From: JANPJV01 sp031425695
GTDB taxonomy: Bacteria; Pseudomonadota; Gammaproteobacteria; Xanthomonadales; SZUA-5
DNA: 64,000 nucleotides
NCBI GenBank assembly: GCA_031425695.1
Contig: JANPJV010000116.1
Location: 70,014-134,013 of the forward strand
Reading direction: 5' to 3'
The notes below the pieces were generated by a model that was not told the DNA's origin, made no database searches, and worked only from the letters and a program-made list of their open reading frames with translations. A program made the translations under genes and the position numbers. Shown here one piece after another: positions 26,927 to 36,019 of this stretch. The first letter of the stretch is position 1; each line of letters opens with the position of its first letter.

Positions 26927-29503
26927 TTAGAACTTCCAGCCCACACGACCGTAGTAGAAGCCGCCGTTGAACCCATATGGCGCGTGCACCGGGTACTGTG
27001 CGCCGGCCACCGCGGCGCCCCAGGGATTGTCGTCCGGCTCCTTGTCGAACAGGTTCTGGGCACCGACAGTGAGGTAGAGACCCGATTCGAAGTTGACGCC
27101 GGCCTCCACGTCGACCGTGACTGCGCTGTCGCCAAAGATCGGCAGGCCACCGTCCTCAGCGCGCACGACGTCGCTGTCAAGGTGATCCTCGTAGAACGAG
27201 CCGTAATAGTTCACGCGCGCCAGAAAGTGCCAGATGCCGCGCTTATGGTTCATCGAGAAGTAGCCCTTGGTCTTGGGCAGCGACTCTTCCAGCTTCTTGA
27301 TGCGGGCTTCGGAAATGATGCCGGGGGTGAAGTCGTCGACCTCGGTGTCATTGAAGTTGAACGCGACGGCATAGGTCGTCTCGCCGCCGAAGTGATCGGT
27401 ATCGAGGCTGGCGACGAGGTCGAGGCCGGTGGTGGTGGTGTCGAAGTCATTGACGAAGAAGCCCACGCGGCTGAGCGATGCCGCCTGTGGATTGCCGGCC
27501 GCCACCAGTGCGGCGCGGTCCGCCGCGGTCAAAGTGAAATCGGCGCTGCGTGCAATCCGGTCCTCGACTTCGATGTGGTACCAGTCAGCGGTGAACAGCC
27601 AGTTGTCACCGGACCAGACCAAGCCGAGCGAGGCGTTGTTCGATTCCTCTGGCGTCAACGCTTCCGCGCCATAGAAAGCCGAAATCGGATTGGTTGGCGG
27701 CAGCGTGGCGGTGTCGCGAAGCTCACCGTCAATGAAGGCGGTGGTCACCTGGCTGACATTCGACTGACCCGGAGTGGGCGCCCGGAAGCCGGTGCTGACC
27801 GCGCCGCGCACGGCGAAGCTCTCGCTGAAATCGTAGCGGCCGGTGAGCTTCCAGTTGGTGGTGCTGCCAAAGTCGTCGTAGTCCTCGAAGCGCACCGCAC
27901 CGGCGATCAGGAACTGGTCCGTCACCTGCGACTCCAGATCGAGGTAGATCGCCCAGTTGTCGCGTTCATGCTCGCCGGCGGTCACCGAGTTGAAGCCTGG
28001 GAAGCCATTGGAGCCAATACTGAAACCCTGGCTGGTCAGCGGTCCGATTGCCGTCGACGCGGTATCGCCCGCGCTGATCTCGAACCGCTCGCGACGGAAC
28101 TCGGCGCCCGCCGCAAGATGGAAGCGCTCGAAGGTCTTGCTGATGTCGAAATTGACGTTCGTTTCGCTCTGTTCATTGCCACCCGGCCGGAACAGGAAGC
28201 CGGCTGGCTGATTCGGTCCGAGCGACGCATTGACCGTGTTGTACATGAAGAAGTCGATGTCGTTGCGGCCGAACGAAGCGCTGAGATCCCAGTTCCAGTC
28301 GCCTGACCAGTTGCCTTTGATCCCGCCCGTCAGCGCCGCATCCGACATCTTGCCGCCGAAGCGCGGGGTGAAGCCGCCGGTGAACACTTCAAGGAAGGAG
28401 AAACAATCGCCCGGGAGCGCTGCGACCTGAGCGGCAACGGTTGCGTAGGGAATCAGGTTGCCGGCGGCGTTGCGCAGCGCGATGGTCGGACAGGCTCGGT
28501 TGGTGGGCGAACCCACCAGCAGCGTCTGCCCGCCGTCGTTGGTGTAAACGCCACCGCGGCCGACCGGGTTGCGGTAGTAGAAGCCGCCGTCGGTCTCGCG
28601 CTCGGTGACGTTGCCGAACATGTAGGCCTCGACGTTATCGCCGGTGATGCCCATGTTGAGGACGAACTTGGTGTCGTCCTTGATCTCGGGCGAACCCCAG
28701 ATCTGCGCCGGGTTCGGGACGTTGGGGTAGCCCGCGGCCGCGGCTTCGGCGGCATCGTCGCGCTGGACGCTGCGCGATGTGGGGTCTGCCTGGCGGTACT
28801 CGGCTGTGAACGTGGCGAAGCCGTTGCCGCCAAGCGGCAAACCGATCTGCGCCCCGTACTGGTGAGTAAAGCCGTCGCCTTCGAAGTGCTCGCCCGCGAA
28901 GGCTTCCACCTGGCCGCCTTCACCCAGCCGCTTGAGGCCGAAATTGATTACGCCGGCAATGGCGTCGGAACCGTATTGCGCTGCTGCGCCGTCGCGCAGG
29001 ACTTCCACCTGCTCGAGCGCCATGGACGGGAACACCGACAAGTCGACACCCTGCGAACCGTCGGAAAGACCATGGCCAAGGAAGGTGATGACCGCCGAGC
29101 GATGCCGGCGCTTGCCGTTGACCAGGATCAGCGTGTTGTCCGGCGGCAGGCCGCGAAGGTTTGCCGGGCGCACCAGCGTGGCAGCATCGTCGATGGGAAT
29201 CGTGCTGACATTGAAGGATGGAATCAGGACGCGCAGCTGGTCGAGCACGTCGGTGGCGCCCTGGTTGCGCAGCTCCTCGGCATCGATGATGTCGATTGGG
29301 ACCGCCGAGTCGGTTGCGGTTCTCGCCTTGCTGCGGGTTCCCAGTACCGAGACAGTATCGAGGGTGGTTGCCTCTGCTTCCGGCTGGGCGGGGGTCTGCG
29401 CGAGCGCGGTGGCGCCCATGGCCAGGATCGTGACGCCGCCCAGGGCCCATTTGACCCCGGTCGCCAACGGACTAAATGCGAATTTGCGATTCAACCGCTT
29501 CAT
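26927..29503 (-). CDS. TonB-dependent outer-membrane receptor
   Basis: GGGGAG eight bases upstream supports the ATG at 29503. After a signal peptide ending TALAQ, the plug domain runs through about residues 45-170 (DTVSVLGTRSKARTATDSAV, NLRGLPPDNTLILVNGKRRH, LEQVEVLRDGAAAQYGSDAI, AGVINFGLK). A barrel of about 690 residues ends in an aromatic residue (YYGRVGWKF), as outer-membrane insertion requires. It imports a bulky ligand using TonB energy. The ligand is unknown: no sugar, siderophore or cobalamin genes are adjacent and no regulator is coupled. Confidence 0.93.
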   Translation of the reverse strand: MKRLNRKFAFSPLATGVKWALGGVTILAMGATALAQTPAQPEAEATTLDTVSVLGTRSKARTATDSAVPIDIIDAEELRNQGATDVLDQLRVLIPSFNVSTIPIDDAATLVRPANLRGLPPDNTLILVNGKRRHRSAVITFLGHGLSDGSQGVDLSVFPSMALEQVEVLRDGAAAQYGSDAIAGVINFGLKRLGEGGQVEAFAGEHFEGDGFTHQYGAQIGLPLGGNGFATFTAEYRQADPTSRSVQRDDAAEAAAAGYPNVPNPAQIWGSPEIKDDTKFVLNMGITGDNVEAYMFGNVTERETDGGFYYRNPVGRGGVYTNDGGQTLLVGSPTNRACPTIALRNAAGNLIPYATVAAQVAALPGDCFSFLEVFTGGFTPRFGGKMSDAALTGGIKGNWSGDWNWDLSASFGRNDIDFFMYNTVNASLGPNQPAGFLFRPGGNEQSETNVNFDISKTFERFHLAAGAEFRRERFEISAGDTASTAIGPLTSQGFSIGSNGFPGFNSVTAGEHERDNWAIYLDLESQVTDQFLIAGAVRFEDYDDFGSTTNWKLTGRYDFSESFAVRGAVSTGFRAPTPGQSNVSQVTTAFIDGELRDTATLPPTNPISAFYGAEALTPEESNNASLGLVWSGDNWLFTADWYHIEVEDRIARSADFTLTAADRAALVAAGNPQAASLSRVGFFVNDFDTTTTGLDLVASLDTDHFGGETTYAVAFNFNDTEVDDFTPGIISEARIKKLEESLPKTKGYFSMNHKRGIWHFLARVNYYGSFYEDHLDSDVVRAEDGGLPIFGDSAVTVDVEAGVNFESGLYLTVGAQNLFDKEPDDNPWGAAVAGAQYPVHAPYGFNGGFYYGRVGWKF

Positions 29504-29867
29504 GCGATGCGCTCCCCAAGACAGATGAGTTGGTCCGCGAACGGTTTTTTTACCGTCCACAGCGGTTGGCCTTCACGTAGCCTTACCGAACGTGAATCCT
29601 TGCAAACTAAAGACTCGTTAGCAATAACTTAACGCTGCCTTCAGGCAAGCGTACGCTCGTAACAGTTTCGTGCAGCGCGCACACGTTTGCGGTGCGCGAA
29701 CGACAGCGTCCGCGCGTTGCGCAGACTCAACAAAGGCCAAGCGCTCGCTCGTGGTGGGTCTGCGCTGCGCCCGGACGCTTTCGTGGGTGGGCAGAAAGGC
29801 CGCCTTCCCGGCGACGCCTCAAACCGGCAGTCTCCGCCGTTCGCTCCCCAGCGCGAGATTTGCCAGC
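29504..29867. other. Intergenic region between divergent TBDR and GNAT genes
   Basis: These 364 bases hold no convincing gene. Close to the receptor start, ACGGT and ACCGT (29541-29545 and 29552-29556) face each other across a T-run and could be a small hairpin or operator. AT content rises between about 29590 and 29640, where a promoter is plausible, but I could not assign -35 and -10 boxes with confidence. Confidence 0.4.
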
Positions 29868-30431
29868 ATGACGATCGAATTCACCACCGTCTCCGAGCCG
29901 CGCCAGGTCGACCTCATCCTCGCGTTGCAGGCCGAGAATCACCGCGACCATGTGGATGCCGCCACGGCCGCGAGCGATGGTTTCACCAGCGTGCGGCACG
30001 AGCCGGCGGTGTTGCAGGCCATGAACCGTGCCTACCCGTCGGCCATCGCCCTCGCCGGCGGCGAACTGGCCGGCTATTGCCTGATGATGGCGCGGGAGTT
30101 CCGCGACCGGGTGCCCGTGCTCCAGCCCATGTTCGACCTGCTGGATCGCCTGGAGTGGCGCGGCGAGCCCCTGGCCTCAAACCCACGCTGGTTCGTGATG
30201 GGCCAGGTCTGCGTGGCCCGGGGTTTTCGCGGCATGGCAGTCTTCGATGGGATTTACCATGAGCTGCGCCGGGTCTATTCCCCGCAGTTCGATTTCGTCG
30301 TGACCGAAATCTCCCAACGCAACCCGCGCTCCCTGAACGCGCACAAACGCGTTGGCTTCAAGCCCCTGCACGTCTATCCCGACCCAGCCACCGCGGAAAT
30401 GTGGGAAGTGGTGGTCTGGGACTGGCGCTGA
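29868..30431 (+). CDS. GNAT-family N-acetyltransferase
   Basis: The 187-residue protein has the acetyl-CoA binding segment FVMGQVCVARGFRGMAVFDG and the later EISQRNPRSLNAHKRVGF helix, both typical of the GNAT fold. The frame is open upstream to 29670, but that stretch is arginine-rich non-protein-like sequence, so the ATG at 29868 is chosen. It would transfer an acetyl group to an amine; the substrate is unknown. It precedes the phosphotransacetylase gene on the same strand but is separated by about 90 bases. Confidence 0.85.
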   Translation: MTIEFTTVSEPRQVDLILALQAENHRDHVDAATAASDGFTSVRHEPAVLQAMNRAYPSAIALAGGELAGYCLMMAREFRDRVPVLQPMFDLLDRLEWRGEPLASNPRWFVMGQVCVARGFRGMAVFDGIYHELRRVYSPQFDFVVTEISQRNPRSLNAHKRVGFKPLHVYPDPATAEMWEVVVWDWR

Positions 30432-30523
30432 CGCAATTTTGAAAGGCCTCGCACAGTGCAGTTGCCTTGCACGTGACACCGGGCGCAGCCATCCTCGACG
30501 GAATATTCCTGCGAGCCGACGCC

Positions 30524-31489
30524 ATGGCCCACGCCAAGAACGCCAAGTATCTCAAGCTCATCGAATTTTGCGCGGCACTCCCGGACGAGCCCTGTGCGGT
30601 CGTCCATCCGTGTGACGGGCCGTCGCTGAGTGGCGCGGTGCGTGCCGGGGAAGCGGGACTGATCCGTCCAATCCTGGTCGGGCCGCGCATCCGCATCGAG
30701 CGCATCGCTGCCGAAAACGGCTTGCGTATTGCGGGCCTGGAGCTGATCGACACGCCGCATAGCCATGCATCGGCTGAACAGGCAGCGCTGCTGGTGCGCG
30801 AAGGACGTGCGCGCATGCTCATGAAGGGCAGTCTGCAGACCCATGAGCTGCTCGCAGTGGTGGTCGCGCGCGAATCCGGCCTGCGTACCGATCGGCGCAT
30901 CAGCCATTGTTTCGTGATGGACGTGCCGGCGATCGATCGCGTCGTGATCATCGCCGACGCCGCGGTCAATATTTTTCCGACGCTCGACGAGAAGCTCGAT
31001 ATCGTGCAGAACTCAATCGACCTGGCGCATGCGCTCGGCATTCCCGAGCCGCGCGTGGCGATTCTCTCGGCGACCGAGAAGGTCAACTCGAAAATCCAGT
31101 CGACGCTGGACGCCGCAGCGCTGTGCAAGATGGCGGATCGCGGCCAGATCACCGGGGGGCTGCTCGACGGGCCACTGGCGCTCGACAATGCGGTCGATCT
31201 CGACGCGGCGAAGATCAAGAAAATCGATTCCCCCGTGGCCGGCCGCGCCGACATCCTGATCGCGCCGGACATGGAAGCCGGCAACATGCTCGCCAAGAGC
31301 TTGAGCTTCATGGCCGATGCCGATGCGGCCGGCATCGTTCTCGGTGCGCGTGTTCCCATCATCCTGACCAGCCGCGCGGATTCTTTGGAAACGCGTCTTG
31401 CCTCCGCGGCGATCGCGGTGCTGGTCGCACGCGACCGTGATCGGCGCGCGGAGCAGGCGCTGCTGAGCTACCAGTCCGGCCAAGGCTGA
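30524..31489 (+). CDS. Phosphate acetyl/butyryltransferase (PTB-type)
   Basis: The 321-residue enzyme belongs to the short PTA/PTB class rather than the long E. coli Pta. Segments include PILVGPRIRIERIA, GRARMLMKGSLQTHELL, LSATEKVNSKIQSTLDAAAL, GLLDGPLALDNAVDL and ILIAPDMEAGNMLAKSL, all characteristic. It interconverts an acyl-CoA and an acyl phosphate, and its partner acetate kinase starts four bases after its stop. Acetyl or a short-chain acyl group is likely, but chain preference cannot be read from the sequence. The start may lie further upstream (TTG 30467); neither site has a strong ribosome binding site. Confidence 0.88.
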   Translation: MAHAKNAKYLKLIEFCAALPDEPCAVVHPCDGPSLSGAVRAGEAGLIRPILVGPRIRIERIAAENGLRIAGLELIDTPHSHASAEQAALLVREGRARMLMKGSLQTHELLAVVVARESGLRTDRRISHCFVMDVPAIDRVVIIADAAVNIFPTLDEKLDIVQNSIDLAHALGIPEPRVAILSATEKVNSKIQSTLDAAALCKMADRGQITGGLLDGPLALDNAVDLDAAKIKKIDSPVAGRADILIAPDMEAGNMLAKSLSFMADADAAGIVLGARVPIILTSRADSLETRLASAAIAVLVARDRDRRAEQALLSYQSGQG

Positions 31490-31493
31490 ATCG

Positions 31494-32684
31494 ATGGTCC
31501 GCGCCATCCTGACCTTGAATGCAGGTTCGTCGAGCCTGAAGTTCGCCCTGCATGTGCACCAGGTCGATGGCAGCCTGGCAATGCAACTCGACGGCCAGAC
31601 TGCCGATCTCTACGGAAGCCCGCGCTTCGAAGCGCGCGACGCGAGCGGCCAGGCCGCGCCCGCACACGATGTCAGCGGTTCCGACCCCTTGGAATGGCTC
31701 CTCGACTGGCTGCGCGAGAATGGCCACGCCTTCGATGCGGTCGGTCACCGGGTGGTCCATGGCGGCATGCACTACGCCGAGGCGGTACGCGTCGATGCCG
31801 CGGTCCTGGCAGCGCTCGAGTCCCTGGTCGCGCTCGCGCCCCTGCACCAGCCGCACAATCTCGCGCCAATCCGGCGCATCGCGGCGCTCCACCCGGCTCT
31901 GCCGCAGGTCGCCTGCTTCGATACCGCGTTTCACCGCAGCAACAGCGAAATGGTGCAGCGCTATGCACTGCCGGATGAGCTGCACCAGCGCGGCATCCGT
32001 CGCTACGGTTTTCATGGCCTGTCGTATGCGCACATTGCCGCCGTGCTCGGCCGGTACGATTCACGCGCAGCAGCTGGAAAATGCATCGTGCTGCACCTGG
32101 GCAATGGTGCGAGCCTGTGCGCACTCGATGGCGGCGTCAGCATTGCCAGCAGCATGGGCTTCAGCGCGCTCGACGGCGTGCCGATGTCTACCCGTTGCGG
32201 CGCGCTCGATCCCGGCGCGCTCCTGCACCTCATGACCGCGCATGGCATGGATGCCGCAGCACTGGAAAGACTGCTCTACCGTGAATCTGGTTTGCTCGGA
32301 ATCTCAGGCGTGTCCGGCGACATGCGCGTCCTCGGCGCCTCGAGTGAGCCCCGCGCAGCATTCGCCATCGACGTTTTCGTCTACCGCATCGTGCGTGAGA
32401 TCGGCTCGCTGGTTGCCGCCCTCGGCGGCCTCGACGCCCTCGTGTTCACTGCCGGTATCGGCGAGAACGCCCCGGATATCCGCGCTCGCGTCGTACAGGG
32501 GCTGACTTGGCTGGACGCGCGCCTTGACCCGGCCGCCAACGCCCGCCACGGACCCCTTATCACCGACGTCGAGAGCAGCATCGCCGCCTGGGTGATTCCG
32601 ACTGACGAGGAAGGGGTCATCGCGCGCCAGAGCTTTGCGGTACTCGACGCTGGAGAAGCCGCAATCAATCGACGGGAATACTGA
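31494..32684 (+). CDS. ackA: Acetate kinase
   Basis: The 396-residue kinase has the ASKHA-fold signatures of acetate/propionate kinases: LTLNAGSSSLKFAL at residues 6-19, FHGLSYAHIA near 170, HLGNGASLCALDGG near 200, GVPMSTRCGALDPG near 227 and FTAGIGENAPDIRARV near 320. It converts acetyl phosphate and ADP to acetate and ATP, or the reverse, in the cytoplasm. It is coupled to the phosphotransacetylase gene immediately upstream, giving the substrate-level phosphorylation and acetyl-phosphate pathway. Confidence 0.95.
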   Translation: MVRAILTLNAGSSSLKFALHVHQVDGSLAMQLDGQTADLYGSPRFEARDASGQAAPAHDVSGSDPLEWLLDWLRENGHAFDAVGHRVVHGGMHYAEAVRVDAAVLAALESLVALAPLHQPHNLAPIRRIAALHPALPQVACFDTAFHRSNSEMVQRYALPDELHQRGIRRYGFHGLSYAHIAAVLGRYDSRAAAGKCIVLHLGNGASLCALDGGVSIASSMGFSALDGVPMSTRCGALDPGALLHLMTAHGMDAAALERLLYRESGLLGISGVSGDMRVLGASSEPRAAFAIDVFVYRIVREIGSLVAALGGLDALVFTAGIGENAPDIRARVVQGLTWLDARLDPAANARHGPLITDVESSIAAWVIPTDEEGVIARQSFAVLDAGEAAINRREY

Positions 32685-32950
32685 CCTGCGGTCGCTGCGT
32701 AGTGGAAGCCCAGTCAGTACTGGAAAGAGCGCAGCGCAACACTGAAGCCGCGGCAACGCCGTCTCGGACACGACACATCAACAATGCAATGATCCGGGCG
32801 TTGATGGCGATCAACGATACGGGAAACCATGACCGACAGTCAGTGCTACACCGTCACGCTCGATGACGTGGCGCATCGGTCATGTCGGTCAACGGTATCG
32901 CGGAGCGCGCCGTTCGCCGCTCCACACCTGCTCATGCTTGAACCCGGCGC

Positions 32951-35782
32951 ATGAAACGGGTGTTGCCAGTGCAAACTGCGGCCGGCGTGGCGCTGATGGC
33001 CTTGGCGACGGTGGTTTTGCTTGGCTGGGTCCTGCAGCAGCCCGCCATGGTCCGCTTGCACCCTCAGTTTGTGGCGATGGTCTCCAGCACCGCGCTGTGC
33101 TTCCTGCTGCTGGGGTTTGCATTCGTCACGTCAGCAGGGCGACCTGGCCGTCATCTCGCGGTTCGCACCGGTGCAGGACTGGCGGTGATCGCGATCAGTC
33201 TGCCGCCGCTGCTCGCCACGCTGGTCGATATCGACCTGGTCCTGGATTTCCGCGACTTCCACGCCTGGGTGGGGGACAGCAACCCCCGGCCGGGCCGGAT
33301 GGCGCCCAACACTGCGATCGGATTCATTCTTGCCGGATTGGTCCTGGTGCTCGCACCCAGGGTATCGAGCAAGCTCAGCGCCACCGTAGTGCAGGTGGCC
33401 ACCATGCTGGTGTTGCTGCTCGGCCTGACCGGGCTGGTCGGCTACGCACTGCAACTCGACTTATTGTATCCGTCGTTCAAGGCATCGCGGATGGCGGTGC
33501 ATACGGCGCTCGGCATGATCGTCACCGGCTTGGCGCTATGGCATGGCTGGCACGGTCGCGACTGGTACCAGGGTCGCCACTACTTTCACGACGTCGAAAA
33601 AATCGCATTCGTCGGAACCGCCCTGCTGGTCATGGTCGGGGCGACCGCCGGGGTCGCGGGCTTGGCGGCCCAGCAGACCACGCTGGAGCGCAATTTCGCC
33701 GACAGCCTGCGCATGGATCTGCACAGCCGAGTCGCGTCGCTCAATTCGGAGCTGAATTCCAGGATTGCACAAGCCCGCAACACCGCCGCCCTGCTGCAGC
33801 TTCTCGGACTGCCCCGCGCGCCGGAGGCAAACGTCGGCCCGACAGCCGCTACCGCGCTGCAGCGCGCTGCAGCGCGCCTGCTTTCTGCAGATACCTCGGC
33901 CATCAGCGTACTCGACGCGGCGGGGCTCGAAATTCTGCGTGCTGGCCAGTTCGCCGAGCAGCCACCGATTGCAGCAGCCCTCGCCCTGGAGGTGCCAGCG
34001 ACCTTGTTGTGGGCGGACGGCTTCCTTCTGCGCATCGTTGTCCCGATGCTCGACAGTGGGCGGCAGGTCGGCACGCTGACCCTGGAAAGCAAGTTGCCGC
34101 TGGGCGAACAGCTGTTAAGCGCGGAGGGACTCGGCGAAACGGGTGAAGTGGGCTTGTGCATCCCGGTCAATGAGCAGCAGGTGCGATGTTTCCCGCAGTT
34201 TCGAAATCCACGCGTCTACCAAGCCAACCGGCGCAGCAAAAACGGCAAGTACACGCCTATCGGCCTGGCGCTTCAGGGTCGATCGGGTGCCTTCAATGGG
34301 CTCGACTATCGCGGGAACAACGTTCTTGCCGCCTATCAGTCCCTGGCCGCGACGGGGCTGGGTTTCGTGGTCAAGAAAGACACGCAGGAGCTGTTTCGCC
34401 CGATCCGCACGAGCTTGCAGTGGACGGTGCCGCTGCTGCTGCTCACGATCGGTGTCGGGACCGTGCTGCTGCGCTTGCAGGTCAAGCCGCTGGCCGCCCG
34501 GCTGATGCAATTCGAGCGCACCGTCATCGACAGCGAAACTGAAATCCGCACGGTAGTTGAAAGTGTGGGCGACGGGATCATCACGCTCGATGAGTTTAGT
34601 CGGATCCGATCGATTAACGGCGCGGCTACGCGAATTTTCGGCTATGCCCCCGACGAGCTCATTGGCACACGCATCGAGGCGCTGATGCCAGCGGAACGGC
34701 GCAGCGCCCATGCGCATGGCATGCAGCGCTACCTCAGCGGAGGCGCGCCAGCGGTGATCGGCCAGCAAAACATGGAGCTTCCAGGGCTGCGCAAGGAAGG
34801 CAGCATCTTCCCACTCGAACTGACGGTCAACGAGATGCAAGCCGGCGGGCGGCGACTGTTCGTCGGCATCGTGCGTGACATTACCGAGCGCAAGGCGGTC
34901 GAGATTGCACTGCAGCAGCGCAACGCCGAACTGGAGGCGTTGAACGCCAAGCTGGTGAATACACAGAACCAATTGGTGCAGTCAGAGAAAATGTCTTCAA
35001 TCGGCCAGCTCGCTGCCGGCGTGGCGCACGAGATCAACAACCCGGTGGGCTACGTGTTCTCCAATTTTGGCAGCCTGGAGCGCTATGTCGCCAAGCTGGT
35101 CACCGTCCTTCAGGCGTATGCCGAACTGGAGCACGAACTGCCGCCCGACAACGCCACGCTGCGCGCGGTGTGGCAGCTTAAGGACTCGATTGAACTGGAC
35201 TTCCTGATCAAAGACATGTCCAGCCTGGTCAGCGAATCGCGCGAGGGGCTGGAACGCGTGCGCAAGATCGTTCAGGACCTCAAGGACTTCTCACACATCG
35301 AAGCGCCGGAATGGCAGCTGGCCGATCTGCATCTGGGGCTGGAGAGCACGCTGAACATCGTCGCGCACGAGCTCAAGTACAAAGCCGAGGTGATCCGCGA
35401 TTACGGCGAGCTGCCGCTGGTCCGCTGCCTGCCATTTCAGATCAACCAGGTGTTCCTGAACCTGCTGGTCAATGCCAGCCAAGCGATTCAAGCGCATGGA
35501 AGAATCACCGTGCGGACGCGCCGGGCCGACGACGAGGTCGTGATCCAGATTGCCGACGACGGCAGCGGCATTGCCGCCGCTAACTTGGCGCGGATCTTCG
35601 AACCGTTCTTTACGACCAAGCCGATCGGTGTCGGTACCGGATTGGGGCTATCGGTGTCTTGGGGGATAGTCCAGACCCACGGCGGGCGCATTGAGGTCCA
35701 GAGTACGCCTGGAGCCGGCACCGAGTTCACGGTTCGCCTGCCCATCCAGCCGCCCAGCGATAACCTGGGGGAGTCGGCCTGA
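32951..35782 (+). CDS. Large membrane sensor histidine kinase (PAS-HisKA-HATPase)
   Basis: Six or seven helices occupy the first 240 residues or so. An extracytoplasmic sensor region (about 245-480) follows, and an eighth helix (TVPLLLLTIGVGTVLLRL). A PAS domain lies at about 535-655 (GDGIITLDEFSRIRSINGAA). A short coiled coil leads to the H-box VAHEINNPVGYVFSNF with histidine near residue 693. The ATPase domain has NLLVNASQAI, DDGSGI and GTGLGLSVS. The NNPVGY H-box places it near the NtrB/ThkA-like group. No response regulator is adjacent. Its position after pta/ackA may be coincidental. Confidence 0.9.
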   Translation: MKRVLPVQTAAGVALMALATVVLLGWVLQQPAMVRLHPQFVAMVSSTALCFLLLGFAFVTSAGRPGRHLAVRTGAGLAVIAISLPPLLATLVDIDLVLDFRDFHAWVGDSNPRPGRMAPNTAIGFILAGLVLVLAPRVSSKLSATVVQVATMLVLLLGLTGLVGYALQLDLLYPSFKASRMAVHTALGMIVTGLALWHGWHGRDWYQGRHYFHDVEKIAFVGTALLVMVGATAGVAGLAAQQTTLERNFADSLRMDLHSRVASLNSELNSRIAQARNTAALLQLLGLPRAPEANVGPTAATALQRAAARLLSADTSAISVLDAAGLEILRAGQFAEQPPIAAALALEVPATLLWADGFLLRIVVPMLDSGRQVGTLTLESKLPLGEQLLSAEGLGETGEVGLCIPVNEQQVRCFPQFRNPRVYQANRRSKNGKYTPIGLALQGRSGAFNGLDYRGNNVLAAYQSLAATGLGFVVKKDTQELFRPIRTSLQWTVPLLLLTIGVGTVLLRLQVKPLAARLMQFERTVIDSETEIRTVVESVGDGIITLDEFSRIRSINGAATRIFGYAPDELIGTRIEALMPAERRSAHAHGMQRYLSGGAPAVIGQQNMELPGLRKEGSIFPLELTVNEMQAGGRRLFVGIVRDITERKAVEIALQQRNAELEALNAKLVNTQNQLVQSEKMSSIGQLAAGVAHEINNPVGYVFSNFGSLERYVAKLVTVLQAYAELEHELPPDNATLRAVWQLKDSIELDFLIKDMSSLVSESREGLERVRKIVQDLKDFSHIEAPEWQLADLHLGLESTLNIVAHELKYKAEVIRDYGELPLVRCLPFQINQVFLNLLVNASQAIQAHGRITVRTRRADDEVVIQIADDGSGIAAANLARIFEPFFTTKPIGVGTGLGLSVSWGIVQTHGGRIEVQSTPGAGTEFTVRLPIQPPSDNLGESA

Positions 35783-36019
35783 GGAGCAGCCGCTTGACCT
35801 GAGCACGGCAATACCGGTCCCTTGCTGCCGGATGCTGCGAGCCAGGCCATGCAGCAGCGGGAACGGCGTGTGCCCAACTTCAAACGCTGTCATTCGCCCT
35901 CAATCGCCTCTGATCAGTCTTGGTCTGTGTGGACGGTTGTTGCTCAGGATTGGTTTTGTCTGTGGTTGTTTGAGTTCCACTACCGCCCGACGCCGAAGTG
36001 ATCGTGCGAGCATTGCCCG

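Noticed and set aside
26984..28306. Rightward open frame of 440 codons
   Set aside because: It mirrors the TonB-dependent receptor, whose plug and barrel are clear.
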